NCBI RefSeq assembly: GCF_013249065.1
Contig: NZ_JABRWQ010000007.1
Coordinates: 62,001 to 126,000, forward strand
DNA: 64,000 nt
Source: Winogradskyella litoriviva
GTDB taxonomy: Bacteria; Bacteroidota; Bacteroidia; Flavobacteriales; Flavobacteriaceae
Reading direction: 5' to 3'
This document shows positions 41,904 through 49,937 of the stretch, piece by piece. A program made the translations under genes and the position numbers. The notes below the pieces were generated by a model, which ran no database searches, had not been told where the DNA came from, and was given only the letters and a program-made list of their open reading frames with translations. Each line of letters opens with the position of its first letter. Position 1 is the first letter of the stretch.

Positions 41904-42749
41904 ATGAAACACGTACTCTTACCTACCGATTTTTCAGACAATTCATGGAATGCCATAGTTTATGCTATTAAACTTTTTAAAAAGGAAACTTGTACATTTC
42001 ATATATTAAACACGTATACACCTATAATCTATAATGTTGAATACGTTTTAGGATATCCTGCTCAGTTTGGTTTAGCAGATGCTATTAGAAATACAGCGCA
42101 AGAAAACCTTAAAGAAATTGTTGAAAAAATATCTGAAACCTTCGACGATAATTCTAAACACACATTTACAACCTTAGCAAGATTTAACACCTTAGTTTCT
42201 GGCATTAGAGAATTTTTATCAGAAAATAAAACGGATCTTATAATCATGGGAACCAAAGGTGCAACTGGTGCCAAAGAGGTGCTATTTGGATCCAATACTG
42301 TACATGTTTTTAAAGACATAAAATGTCCGGTTTTGGCGATTCCTTCAGATTTTGATTTTGAAAAACCACACGAAATACTTTTCCCTACTGATCTTGAGGT
42401 GAACTATAATGACTTTCAGTTAGATATCTTAAAAGACATAGCAAAAACTAATATTGCACGGATTAACGCACTGCACGTATCTACAGGCTACGATTTAACA
42501 GAAAAACAAAAAAATAACCAATTAGAACTTGAAAAACAGTTTAAAACTTTATCCTATTTATTTCATCATTACAAAAGCATGAATGTTACTGAGGCTATTG
42601 ATCAATTTCAAATAAAATCTAAAATTAATCTATTGGCAATGGTAAACAACAAACACTCTTTCTTTGAAAATCTATTCTTTAAATCGACACTCAACCAAAT
42701 CGGATTTAATTTGAATGTGCCTTTTTTAGTACTTCCTTCTAAGCATTGA
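41904..42749 (+). CDS. Universal stress protein, tandem-domain (copy 3)
   Basis: The 281-residue protein has two UspA domains, with 'LLPTDFSDNSWNAIVYAIKLF' in parts and the ATP motif 'GTKGATGAKEVLFGSN' in domain 1. Domain 2 begins 'EILFPTDL' and lacks the ATP motif. It has no box of its own and should be read with copy 2. It is closer to copies 4 and 5 than to copy 2. Confidence 0.92.
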   Translation: MKHVLLPTDFSDNSWNAIVYAIKLFKKETCTFHILNTYTPIIYNVEYVLGYPAQFGLADAIRNTAQENLKEIVEKISETFDDNSKHTFTTLARFNTLVSGIREFLSENKTDLIIMGTKGATGAKEVLFGSNTVHVFKDIKCPVLAIPSDFDFEKPHEILFPTDLEVNYNDFQLDILKDIAKTNIARINALHVSTGYDLTEKQKNNQLELEKQFKTLSYLFHHYKSMNVTEAIDQFQIKSKINLLAMVNNKHSFFENLFFKSTLNQIGFNLNVPFLVLPSKH

Positions 42750-42813
42750 TTTATATGATTTAAAAATAGCGTTTTAAACGCATCTCCTCAGTATTAATAT
42801 TAAGATTTACAAC

Positions 42814-43647
42814 ATGACAAAACACATCCTATTACCAACAGATTTCTCAGATAACGCATGGAGTGCTGCAGTATATGCATTAAAGTTATATCAAGATGAA
42901 GTGTGTACGTTTCACTTTCTACATTCATCGAAAATGAAAATTTCTACAATGTCAAACATGTCTAATAAATTAATACGTGTTTTGAAAGAAAATGCCATGA
43001 AAGAACTCTCAGAATTGAGAGAAATGGCAGAAAAAGCCAATGCAAATGCCAATCATAATTTCGAAATTATTTTATCTTCCCATGATCTACAATCTACCAT
43101 GGAAGTGGTTATAGAAAAGGAGAATATTGATCTTGTTGTAATGGGCACAAAAGGAGCTACAAAGGCCAAAGAAATCGTTTTTGGTAGTAATACAGTACAT
43201 ATTATAAAAAAGGTAAAAAGCTGCCCTATATTGGTAGTACCAGATGAATACGACTTTGTTAAACCAGAGCAAATTGCTTTCCCTACAGACTTCAACCGCT
43301 TTTATGGTGAAGAAATTTCACCATTAACACGCTTAGCAGACCTTTATAATTCTACAATTAGAATTGTTCACATAAATAAAGAAGACGAGCTAACAGAATT
43401 ACAAGAACATAATTTAAATCAGCTAAAAATAGCTTTAAAGGATTATCCAAATAGTTTTCATTGGATGCCAGATTATGGAAAAAAAACAGAGGCCATCAAT
43501 GATTTTATTGAAGAGCTACAAATAAATATTTTGGCCATGATTAACTATAAACATAGTTTTATTGAAGGTATAATAAAAGAACCTGTAATAAAAAAACTAG
43601 GTTTTAAACCCAATACTCCTTTTATGGTTATTCCATGTACAAACTGA
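42814..43647 (+). CDS. Universal stress protein, tandem-domain (copy 4)
   Basis: The 277-residue tandem Usp protein has the ATP motif 'GTKGATKAKEIVFGSN' in domain 1, a Cys before the domain boundary ('VKSCPILVVP') and 'QIAFPTDFN' opening domain 2. The 64-bp gap before it contains only the half-site ATGAT-TTAA-AAATA at 42755, so it is probably expressed from the copy 2/3 promoter. It has about the same length and layout as copy 5, suggesting tandem duplication. Its TGA stop is part of the box that serves copy 5. Confidence 0.92.
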   Translation: MTKHILLPTDFSDNAWSAAVYALKLYQDEVCTFHFLHSSKMKISTMSNMSNKLIRVLKENAMKELSELREMAEKANANANHNFEIILSSHDLQSTMEVVIEKENIDLVVMGTKGATKAKEIVFGSNTVHIIKKVKSCPILVVPDEYDFVKPEQIAFPTDFNRFYGEEISPLTRLADLYNSTIRIVHINKEDELTELQEHNLNQLKIALKDYPNSFHWMPDYGKKTEAINDFIEELQINILAMINYKHSFIEGIIKEPVIKKLGFKPNTPFMVIPCTN

Positions 43648-43657
43648 TATAAATCAT
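43644..43657 (+). promoter_or_regulatory. FNR-like box overlapping the stop of usp copy 4
   Basis: CTGATATAAATCAT. The TGA in its left arm is the stop codon of copy 4. The -7 element TATTTTTA (43680-43687) is centred exactly 33 bp downstream, and the ATG of copy 5 is at 43713. Confidence 0.75.
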
Positions 43658-43712
43658 ATTTTTTAGTTAGGCTATCAAGTATTTTTAATATAGAATTATA
43701 AAATAACTAATA

Positions 43713-44549
43713 ATGGAACATCATATATTATTACCAACAGATTTTTCCGATAACGCATGGAGTGCAGCTATTTATGCATTTCAATTTTACAAGGAAGAGC
43801 CATGTACATTTTACTTTTTACATGCATGGAAATTTTCTAATTCTTTATCTAGAACTTACATAACATCTAATTACATTGAAACCTTAAAAAAAGATGCAAA
43901 TATTCATTTAAAAGAGCTTTTAGATTTGGCAGAAGTAAGTAAGACCAATCCTAAACACATTTTTAAATCTATTTTAAGTACTGAACCTCTTTTAGATGCT
44001 GTTGAAACAACCGTTAAAGACCAAAACATAGACTTGGTAATTATGGGAACCAAAGGAGCTTCTGGTGTTAGCGAATTTCTATATGGAAGTAATACGGTTA
44101 ACATTGTAAGTAAAATGAAGCTTTGTCCATTATTAATTATACCAGCTGGATACGAGTATGTTAAACCAAATCAAGTTGCATTCCCAACAGATTATAATCA
44201 TTTTTACGGTGAAGAATTAGATCAAATAAAACAGGTTTGTAAACTACATAATTCTAAAATTAGAGTATTCCATATTAATAAAAAAAGTAATCTTAGCGAA
44301 AAGCAAAATTACAATTTGGCCATGTTAAAAGCCTATTTAGAAGACCATAAACACAGTTGCCATTGGATGATTGATTACGACAATAAAGAACATGCTATAA
44401 AAGATTTTATTAAAGAATTTGATATTAATATGCTTACTATGATAAGCTACAAGCATAGTTTTTTTGAAGATATCATTAAAGAACCTGTTGTAAAGAAAAT
44501 AGGACTACATCCTACAATACCTTTTCTAGTGGTTCCTAGTAGTGACTGA
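43713..44549 (+). CDS. Universal stress protein, tandem-domain (copy 5)
   Basis: The 278-residue protein has the ATP motif 'GTKGASGVSEFLYGSN' in domain 1 and 'QVAFPTDYN' opening domain 2. It shares 'FYGEE' and 'IIKEPVVKKIGL'-type segments with copy 4, so the two are the closest pair. It has its own FNR-like box, and its TGA stop again forms part of the box of the next gene. Confidence 0.92.
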   Translation: MEHHILLPTDFSDNAWSAAIYAFQFYKEEPCTFYFLHAWKFSNSLSRTYITSNYIETLKKDANIHLKELLDLAEVSKTNPKHIFKSILSTEPLLDAVETTVKDQNIDLVIMGTKGASGVSEFLYGSNTVNIVSKMKLCPLLIIPAGYEYVKPNQVAFPTDYNHFYGEELDQIKQVCKLHNSKIRVFHINKKSNLSEKQNYNLAMLKAYLEDHKHSCHWMIDYDNKEHAIKDFIKEFDINMLTMISYKHSFFEDIIKEPVVKKIGLHPTIPFLVVPSSD

Positions 44550-44559
44550 TGGATATCAT
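44546..44559 (+). promoter_or_regulatory. FNR-like box overlapping the stop of usp copy 5
   Basis: CTGATGGATATCAT. The left-arm TGA is the stop codon of copy 5. The -7 element TAATTTTA (44582-44589) is centred exactly 33 bp downstream, and the ATG of copy 6 is at 44615. Confidence 0.75.
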
Positions 44560-44614
44560 TTCAAAAAGCCCATGAAAAAGCTAATTTTAATAGAAGCGTT
44601 AAAATTACACCATC

Positions 44615-45469
44615 ATGAGACATCAAATATTATTACCGACCGATTTTTCTAAAAGCTCAATTAAAGCAATTAATTACGCTAGAGAATTATACAAAAATGA
44701 TTATTGCGATTTTTATTTACTAAATGTATTTTCTGGAACAAGCAATATCCTAGAAAGCTTAATGAATATGGAACCTGGTAGCGAGCTTTTTGAAAGCGCA
44801 AAACTAAATTCCGAAAATGGTTTAGCCAAGGTTTTTGATATGATTACCATGAGTGACCATCATAATCCTAAACACAATTTTGAAGTCATCTCAAAGTATA
44901 ACCATGTTGTTGAAGCTATTAAAAATGTTGTAGCACAAAAGGATATTGAAATTGTAATTATGGGTACCAAAGGCAAAACAAATGCTAGCAATTCTGCATT
45001 TGGAAGTGTTGCTGTAGATGTGATGGAAAAAGTTAGAAATTGCCCAATACTTGTAGTACCATTAAACGCTAATTTAGAATTACCTAAAGAAATTGTTTTT
45101 CCTACAGACTTTAAAACTAATTACAAAAGAAGAGAACTTACCTATTTAATTGACATTGCAAATAAATGCGATGCAACCATTGTTGTACTCCATATTCTTG
45201 AAACAACAGAACTAGATTCTAGTCAAAAAGAAAACAAGGAATTGCTTGAAAAAATCTTAAAAGGTACGCGCTATAAATTCCATAATTTATCTCATAATTC
45301 CGTAATGCCTGCAGTAAATATTTTTGTAGAGAGTAGAACTAGTGATATGGTTGCGTTTATAAATAAAAAGCATGCGTTTTTTGGAAGTATATTGACCAAT
45401 CCAATGGTTAAGAAAATTTCATTTCATCTTAAGGTTCCGATATTAACCATGCACGACTTAAGAAACTAA
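44615..45469 (+). CDS. Universal stress protein, tandem-domain (copy 6)
   Basis: The 284-residue protein has the ATP motif 'GTKGKTNASNSAFGSV' in domain 1 and 'EIVFPTDFKTNYKRREL' opening domain 2, in pattern closest to copy 2. It heads a transcript that can continue into the eRF1/host-attachment-like protein (57 bp on), the ATP-cone nuclease and the MBL nuclease, since no terminator or box separates them. Confidence 0.92.
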   Translation: MRHQILLPTDFSKSSIKAINYARELYKNDYCDFYLLNVFSGTSNILESLMNMEPGSELFESAKLNSENGLAKVFDMITMSDHHNPKHNFEVISKYNHVVEAIKNVVAQKDIEIVIMGTKGKTNASNSAFGSVAVDVMEKVRNCPILVVPLNANLELPKEIVFPTDFKTNYKRRELTYLIDIANKCDATIVVLHILETTELDSSQKENKELLEKILKGTRYKFHNLSHNSVMPAVNIFVESRTSDMVAFINKKHAFFGSILTNPMVKKISFHLKVPILTMHDLRN

Positions 45470-45526
45470 TTCAAAGATTTTGTTAACAATATTCTCTTTT
45501 GTAAGAGGACTAAATATAAATTTTCA

Positions 45527-45934
45527 ATGAAAAATACAGGTATTTGGCTAGATAAAAAGAAAGCTATAATCGTAAGTATTGAAAACAACAAGGAAACGTT
45601 ACATACGATTACATCTAATATCAATCGTTACAATCCTCATGGTGGTTCTGGCACAAAAATAAAAGGTGGTCCACAAGATGTTGTGCATGATAGTAAATAT
45701 TTAGATCGCGAAAAACATGAGTTAAAGCAATATTTTAACGCTATTGCCTCTCAAATTAATGACACTGATGCTTTGGTGATTTTTGGACCTGCTGGTACCA
45801 ATGAACAGTTTAATAAAGAGCTTCATAAAAATTACAAAAAATTGAGTACTAAAATAAAGGCTGTAAAAAAAGCAGATAGTATGACGGATAACCAAGTTAA
45901 AGCATTTATAAGAGACTTTTTTAAATCGAAGTAG
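45527..45934 (+). CDS. Small protein resembling bacterial eRF1-like / host-attachment domain
   Basis: The 135-residue soluble protein has 'GIWLDKKKAIIVSIE' at the start, 'DREKHELKQYFNAIASQI' in the middle and 'ALVIFGPAGTNEQFNKEL … ADSMTDNQVKAFIRDFF' at the end. The GPA-type strand-loop and 'MTDNQ' ending recall the eRF1-like/host-attachment superfamily (BaeRF). That superfamily contains Dom34-like ribosome-rescue domains, but it is too short to hold the whole set. A ribosome role in starved cells is inference. Confidence 0.45.
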   Translation: MKNTGIWLDKKKAIIVSIENNKETLHTITSNINRYNPHGGSGTKIKGGPQDVVHDSKYLDREKHELKQYFNAIASQINDTDALVIFGPAGTNEQFNKELHKNYKKLSTKIKAVKKADSMTDNQVKAFIRDFFKSK

Positions 45935-45959
45935 TTGTTATACTTAAACCAGAAAAATA

Positions 45960-46811
45960 ATGAATAACGAGTCAATTAATATTATTAAATCCTCGGGAGA
46001 AAAAGTAAGATTTTCTTTAGATAAATTGCGAAGTTCTTTAAAAAATACAGGAGCCGACAAAGAAACTATAGATGGTATTATTGATAATGTAAGAGACGAG
46101 TTATACCAAGGTATTTCCACCAAAGAAATCTATAATAGAGCATTTGCACTTTTAAAAAAGAAGAAAAGTTATTTCGCCTCAAAATACAAACTAAAAAAAG
46201 CTATTTATGAGTTAGGTCCAACTGGCTTTCCTTTTGAGCGTTTTATAAGTGAACTTTTAAAGTATTCTGGCTACAAAACAGAAGTAGGCCAAATTTTACA
46301 AGGAAAATGTGTTAAGCATGAGATTGATGTCTTAGCACATAAAAAAAATAAAACAACGATTATAGAATGTAAATACCATAGTGAACAAGGCTTAAATTGT
46401 AATGTAAAAATTCCCTTATATATTAACTCAAGATATCAAGATGTAAAATCATTTTGGAATGCTAACCTTAAAAATGGCACGTTGCTAGACCAAGGTTGGG
46501 TGGTTACCAATACACGTTTTACAGAAGATGCCTTACTATATGGCAAATGTTGCGGTCTCTATTTATTGAGTTGGGACTATCCTAAAAATGACGCATTAAA
46601 AGACAGAATAGATAGATTAGGCCTATATCCAATTACGGTTTCTACCTTGCTATCTAAACGAGAAAAACAATTTTTATTAAGTAGAGATGTGGTAATGTGC
46701 AGACAATTGCTGCACGACAAATTTTACTTAGACCATTTAGGTATTTCTGAATCTAGAAAAAATAAAATACTGAATGAAATCGCACAATTATGTCCAAACA
46801 CTAATCACTAA
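45960..46811 (+). CDS. ATP-cone domain fused to Mrr-like PD-(D/E)xK nuclease domain
   Basis: The protein has 283 residues. The first ~95 form an ATP-cone ('INIIKSSGEKVRFSLDKL', 'ISTKEIYNRAFALL', 'ASKYKLKKAI'), the nucleotide-sensing domain of ribonucleotide reductase and NrdR, with the N-terminal strand intact. Residues about 95-200 form a restriction-endonuclease-like core: D123 in 'HEIDVLAH' and E136-x-K138 in 'IIECKYH' give the PD-(D/E)xK triad. The C-terminus adds a helical domain. The ATP-cone senses the ATP/dATP ratio, so the nuclease may be nucleotide-gated. It sits 26 bp from its upstream neighbour and 4 bp before the MBL nuclease gene. Confidence 0.8.
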   Translation: MNNESINIIKSSGEKVRFSLDKLRSSLKNTGADKETIDGIIDNVRDELYQGISTKEIYNRAFALLKKKKSYFASKYKLKKAIYELGPTGFPFERFISELLKYSGYKTEVGQILQGKCVKHEIDVLAHKKNKTTIIECKYHSEQGLNCNVKIPLYINSRYQDVKSFWNANLKNGTLLDQGWVVTNTRFTEDALLYGKCCGLYLLSWDYPKNDALKDRIDRLGLYPITVSTLLSKREKQFLLSRDVVMCRQLLHDKFYLDHLGISESRKNKILNEIAQLCPNTNH

Positions 46812-46814
46812 ATC

Positions 46815-48188
46815 ATGGAAAAATTCGCAAAAATTAACTTCTTAGGTGCTTCTGGTATTGTCACAGGATCCAAGTTTCTTATTGAAACTTCTGAGAAAAA
46901 TATTATGATAGATTGTGGTATGTTTCAAGGGTTAAAAGAGTTGCGACAGCTTAATTGGAGTAATCTCCCTATAGATGTTAATGCCATTGATATTGTGCTA
47001 CTAACTCATGGACATTTAGATCATGTTGGCTATTTACCTCGTTTATTACAACAAGGATTCTCAGGAAAGATAGTTGGTACTGCACCAACAATGGCTATTA
47101 CAGAAATAATATTAAAAGACAGTGCCAAAATACAAGAGGAAGAAGCAGAACAAGCCAACAAAGAAAAATACAGCAAACATAAACCAGCATTACCGTTCTA
47201 CACAGTTAAAGAAGCAGAAGAAACTATTAAATTATTTGAAACACAAGTACCAGACAAATGGATAAATTTGTCCGAGCATATTAAATATCGTTTTCAATAT
47301 AACGGTCATATCATTGGTGCTACATTTATAGAAATAGACATTAATAATAAACGTTTTGTTTTTTCTGGAGATATAGGAAGATATAATGATTATTTGCTAT
47401 ACCAACCTAAACAACCAGAATGGGCAGATTTTCTATTTATAGAAAGTACGTATGGAAACAAACTACATCCTAAAGAAGACGTTGAAGAAAAATTAACCTC
47501 AATTATTTTAGAGACGTTGCAAAAAAAAGGCAATTTAATCATTCCTAGCTTTGCCGTAGAACGCTTACAAACCTTAATGTATATTTTATGGCAACTTTAT
47601 AAAAAGAACAAAATCCCTAATATTCCTATTTTTATAGACAGTCCTATGGGCTACAATGTATTAAATGTCTTTAAACGTTTTCCACAATGGCATAAATTAT
47701 CTGATTCAGAATATAAGGACATGTGCAACCATGTAAATATAGTAGAATCGTATAGAGAAACATGGGAAACCATTGATGATAAAAGGTCTAAAATAGTCAT
47801 TGCTGGTAGTGGGATGGTTACAGGAGGCCGTGTCCTTACCTATTTAAAACAACTTATAGATGAACCTTCTACAACCGTACTATTAGTTGGTTACCAAGCA
47901 GAAGGAACTCGTGGAAGACTACTATTAGATGGTGCGCACGAAATAAGATTTTTTGGAAAATACTATCCCGTAAAAGCGACTATAGATAGTATAGAAAGTT
48001 TATCTGCACATGCCGATCAAAACGATTTATTAAATTGGATGAGCTCTATTAAAAACATTCCTGAAAAAGTATATTTAATTCATGGAGAACCTACCGCTTT
48101 AGATGCGTTTAGAGTAAAAATACAAGACCAACATCATTGGAATGTTATAATCCCAAAATTAACCGATGTTGACAAAGTAATAATTTAA
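46815..48188 (+). CDS. MBL/beta-CASP/RMMBL ribonuclease (CPSF/RNase J-like)
   Basis: The 457-residue protein has metallo-beta-lactamase motif HxHxDH at 65-70 in 'LLTHGHLDHVGYL', motif 1 Asp at 33 ('MIDCGMFQG'), a beta-CASP insertion with 'IPSFAVERLQTLMYIL', and RMMBL 'SLSAHADQNDLL' and 'YLIHGEP' near the C-terminus. It belongs to the archaeal aCPSF/bacterial 'RNA specificity' MBL group, which cuts or trims RNA. Together with the small RNAs it could contribute to RNA turnover in quiescent cells. It is last in its transcript, followed by the Hsp20 gene's box. Confidence 0.88.
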   Translation: MEKFAKINFLGASGIVTGSKFLIETSEKNIMIDCGMFQGLKELRQLNWSNLPIDVNAIDIVLLTHGHLDHVGYLPRLLQQGFSGKIVGTAPTMAITEIILKDSAKIQEEEAEQANKEKYSKHKPALPFYTVKEAEETIKLFETQVPDKWINLSEHIKYRFQYNGHIIGATFIEIDINNKRFVFSGDIGRYNDYLLYQPKQPEWADFLFIESTYGNKLHPKEDVEEKLTSIILETLQKKGNLIIPSFAVERLQTLMYILWQLYKKNKIPNIPIFIDSPMGYNVLNVFKRFPQWHKLSDSEYKDMCNHVNIVESYRETWETIDDKRSKIVIAGSGMVTGGRVLTYLKQLIDEPSTTVLLVGYQAEGTRGRLLLDGAHEIRFFGKYYPVKATIDSIESLSAHADQNDLLNWMSSIKNIPEKVYLIHGEPTALDAFRVKIQDQHHWNVIIPKLTDVDKVII

Positions 48189-48207
48189 GATGTTTTAACA
48201 TTCTAAA

Positions 48208-48221
48208 CTGATGGATATCAT
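48208..48221 (+). promoter_or_regulatory. FNR-like box upstream of hsp20
   Basis: CTGATGGATATCAT. The -7 element TAATTTAG (48244-48251) is centred exactly 33 bp downstream; the ATG is at 48289. Confidence 0.75.
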
Positions 48222-48288
48222 TTACATAGAGGTAATTCTTAAGTAATTTAGGGTTATTAAAATTAGTTTAATTTAAATACAAAAGATT

Positions 48289-48741
48289 ATGTCACTTATT
48301 AAATTTAACAACAGAAACAGATTATTCCCATCATGGAATAATGACAGCTTAAAAAATTTTTTAAGCAGCGACGATTTTTTTAACAATGACTTTTTTGAAG
48401 AAGATAGCTTAATGCCAGCAATGAATGTTAAGGAACATGAAAATGATTTTGAAATTGAATTTGCTGCTCCAGGTTTTTCTAAAAAAGATTTTGAAGTAAC
48501 TATAAAAGACAATGTGCTTAATGTTTGTGGTGAGAAAAAATTAGAAAAAGAAGAAAAAGAAGAAGACTATACACGCAAAGAGTTTAGTTACAATTCTTTT
48601 AAAAGATCTTTGAGCTTACCAAAAACTGTTAATGCAGATCAAGATGTTAAGGCTACTTATAAAGATGGTATTTTAAAATTAAATCTTCTTAAAAAGGAAG
48701 AAGCTAAGAAACAACCTAAAAAAATCATTGAAGTTTTATAA
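48289..48741 (+). CDS. Small heat-shock protein (Hsp20/alpha-crystallin)
   Basis: The 150-residue protein consists of an N-terminal arm ('NRNRLFPSWNND'), an alpha-crystallin domain (about 43-135) with 'FEIEFAAPGFSKKDFEVTIKD' in parts, the 'SLPKTVNADQDVKATYKDGILKLNL' edge, and a short basic tail. As an ATP-independent holdase it keeps unfolding proteins soluble, like HspX/Acr in dormant mycobacteria. A strong terminator follows at once, and the FNR-like box precedes the gene. Confidence 0.95.
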   Translation: MSLIKFNNRNRLFPSWNNDSLKNFLSSDDFFNNDFFEEDSLMPAMNVKEHENDFEIEFAAPGFSKKDFEVTIKDNVLNVCGEKKLEKEEKEEDYTRKEFSYNSFKRSLSLPKTVNADQDVKATYKDGILKLNLLKKEEAKKQPKKIIEVL

Positions 48742-48748
48742 GAAACTT

Positions 48749-48785
48749 AAAACAGAAAGCAGTTAGTTTAACTGCTTTCTGTTTT
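48749..48785 (+). terminator. Strong intrinsic terminator after hsp20
   Basis: The perfect 16-bp stem AAAACAGAAAGCAGTT/AACTGCTTTCTGTTTT has the 5-base loop AGTTT and an A/T-symmetrical base, so it works in both directions. Confidence 0.9.
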
Positions 48786-48801
48786 ACTAAAAACTAGTAT
48801 T

Positions 48802-49251
48802 ATGGAAACAATACAAACACACGCAAGATATGTAGAATGGTTGAGTGCAGATGAGATGCACAATCATTCTAAAGAATGGTTATCTCAATTAGAATTTATA
48901 AGAGATGAACATTTATTTTTTGAAGATTTAATTAAATCAAACACGCTGCAACTTATTAATCCAGAAAAATTTGCACATAATAAAGAAATTATTGATGCCA
49001 TTAATAGATCACAGAAGCACAACAATTTATTAATTGAGGCCATTCAAACACATGAAAATGAACTTAAAATTTTAGTTGATGGTATAAATCAACCAAAAGA
49101 AGAAGAGGCGTATAAAAAAGAGCATAGAGGTTTAATAGTTAAAATTAGCGAGTTTCTTAAGTACTATAGAACTTTAAAAGTGCAATTATTTGATATTGTT
49201 AAAGCAATTAAAAAAGAAGAGAAAATAAGGCTCTTAATTGATGGTAAATAA
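48802..49251 (+). CDS. All-helical soluble protein, unknown
   Basis: The 149-residue protein is made of four or five amphipathic helices and is rich in Glu, Lys, His and Ile. It has the look of a helical-bundle domain ('EWLSQLEFIRDEHLFFEDLIKS') but no recognised motif. The start is only 17 bp after the Hsp20 terminator, and no box precedes it, so expression depends on read-through or a promoter inside the hairpin region. It is 14 bp from the lipoprotein gene downstream. Confidence 0.55.
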   Translation: METIQTHARYVEWLSADEMHNHSKEWLSQLEFIRDEHLFFEDLIKSNTLQLINPEKFAHNKEIIDAINRSQKHNNLLIEAIQTHENELKILVDGINQPKEEEAYKKEHRGLIVKISEFLKYYRTLKVQLFDIVKAIKKEEKIRLLIDGK

Positions 49252-49265
49252 AATCTAATTAAATT

Positions 49266-49925
49266 ATGAAACGTTTCATTCTAGTCATTATAGTTATAGT
49301 ATTATTTAGTTGTAATTCTACACAACTCATAGAAACTTGGAAAAACCCAGAAGTAACAACTTACGAACCTTCTAAAGTATTGGTTGTTGGGTTAACATCT
49401 AATTTAGAGGCAAGACGAAATTTTGAAAATCAACTTAAATCTGAATTACAATTGCGTGGTATAGAAGCCATAAGTAGTTTAGAAATTTTTAAGCCTGAAA
49501 AAATGACCGAGAATGATCTTAAAACATTAGAAAACAATTTAATTGATAGTGGTTTTGATACCATTCTGTTTTCTAAAATTATAGGCGTAGAAGATAAAAT
49601 TGTTTACAAGAAAAACTACGATGGTTATGATGAAACGTACTCAAAATTTAGAGAAGACTATTTAAAATACCAAGATGTATACTATAATCCAGATTATTAT
49701 AATGAATACACTGTTTACCATGCAGAAACAGCACTATATTGTATTTGCCCAACAAAAGATAGATCGCTTCTCTGGAAAGGTTATATTGATATAGTAGAAC
49801 CAGAATCTGCAGAAAGAACAATAACTAATTATGTAAATTTGGTTATTCTTGCCTTAGAACAAGAGCAATTAATTAACCCTGAATTACTGATTAATGACCC
49901 AATTGACGATGAGTTAATTAACTAA
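49266..49925 (+). CDS. Exported lipoprotein, unknown
   Basis: The 219-residue protein has a lipobox at about C16 ('VIVLFSCNST') and a soluble domain of mixed alpha/beta type: 'SKVLVVGLTSNLEARRNFENQLKSEL' recalls the strand-helix start of outer-membrane-linked tandem-Rossmann lipoproteins, and 'GFDTILFSKIIG' follows. No named family. It converges on the last usp gene, 12 bp apart. Confidence 0.55.
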   Translation: MKRFILVIIVIVLFSCNSTQLIETWKNPEVTTYEPSKVLVVGLTSNLEARRNFENQLKSELQLRGIEAISSLEIFKPEKMTENDLKTLENNLIDSGFDTILFSKIIGVEDKIVYKKNYDGYDETYSKFREDYLKYQDVYYNPDYYNEYTVYHAETALYCICPTKDRSLLWKGYIDIVEPESAERTITNYVNLVILALEQEQLINPELLINDPIDDELIN

Positions 49926-49937
49926 ACTATTTATGCT

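Noticed and set aside
42755-42768. FNR-like box upstream of usp copy 4
   Set aside because: Only the left half (ATGAT) is intact and no -7 element lies at the expected spacing; copy 4 is more likely read from the copy 2 promoter.
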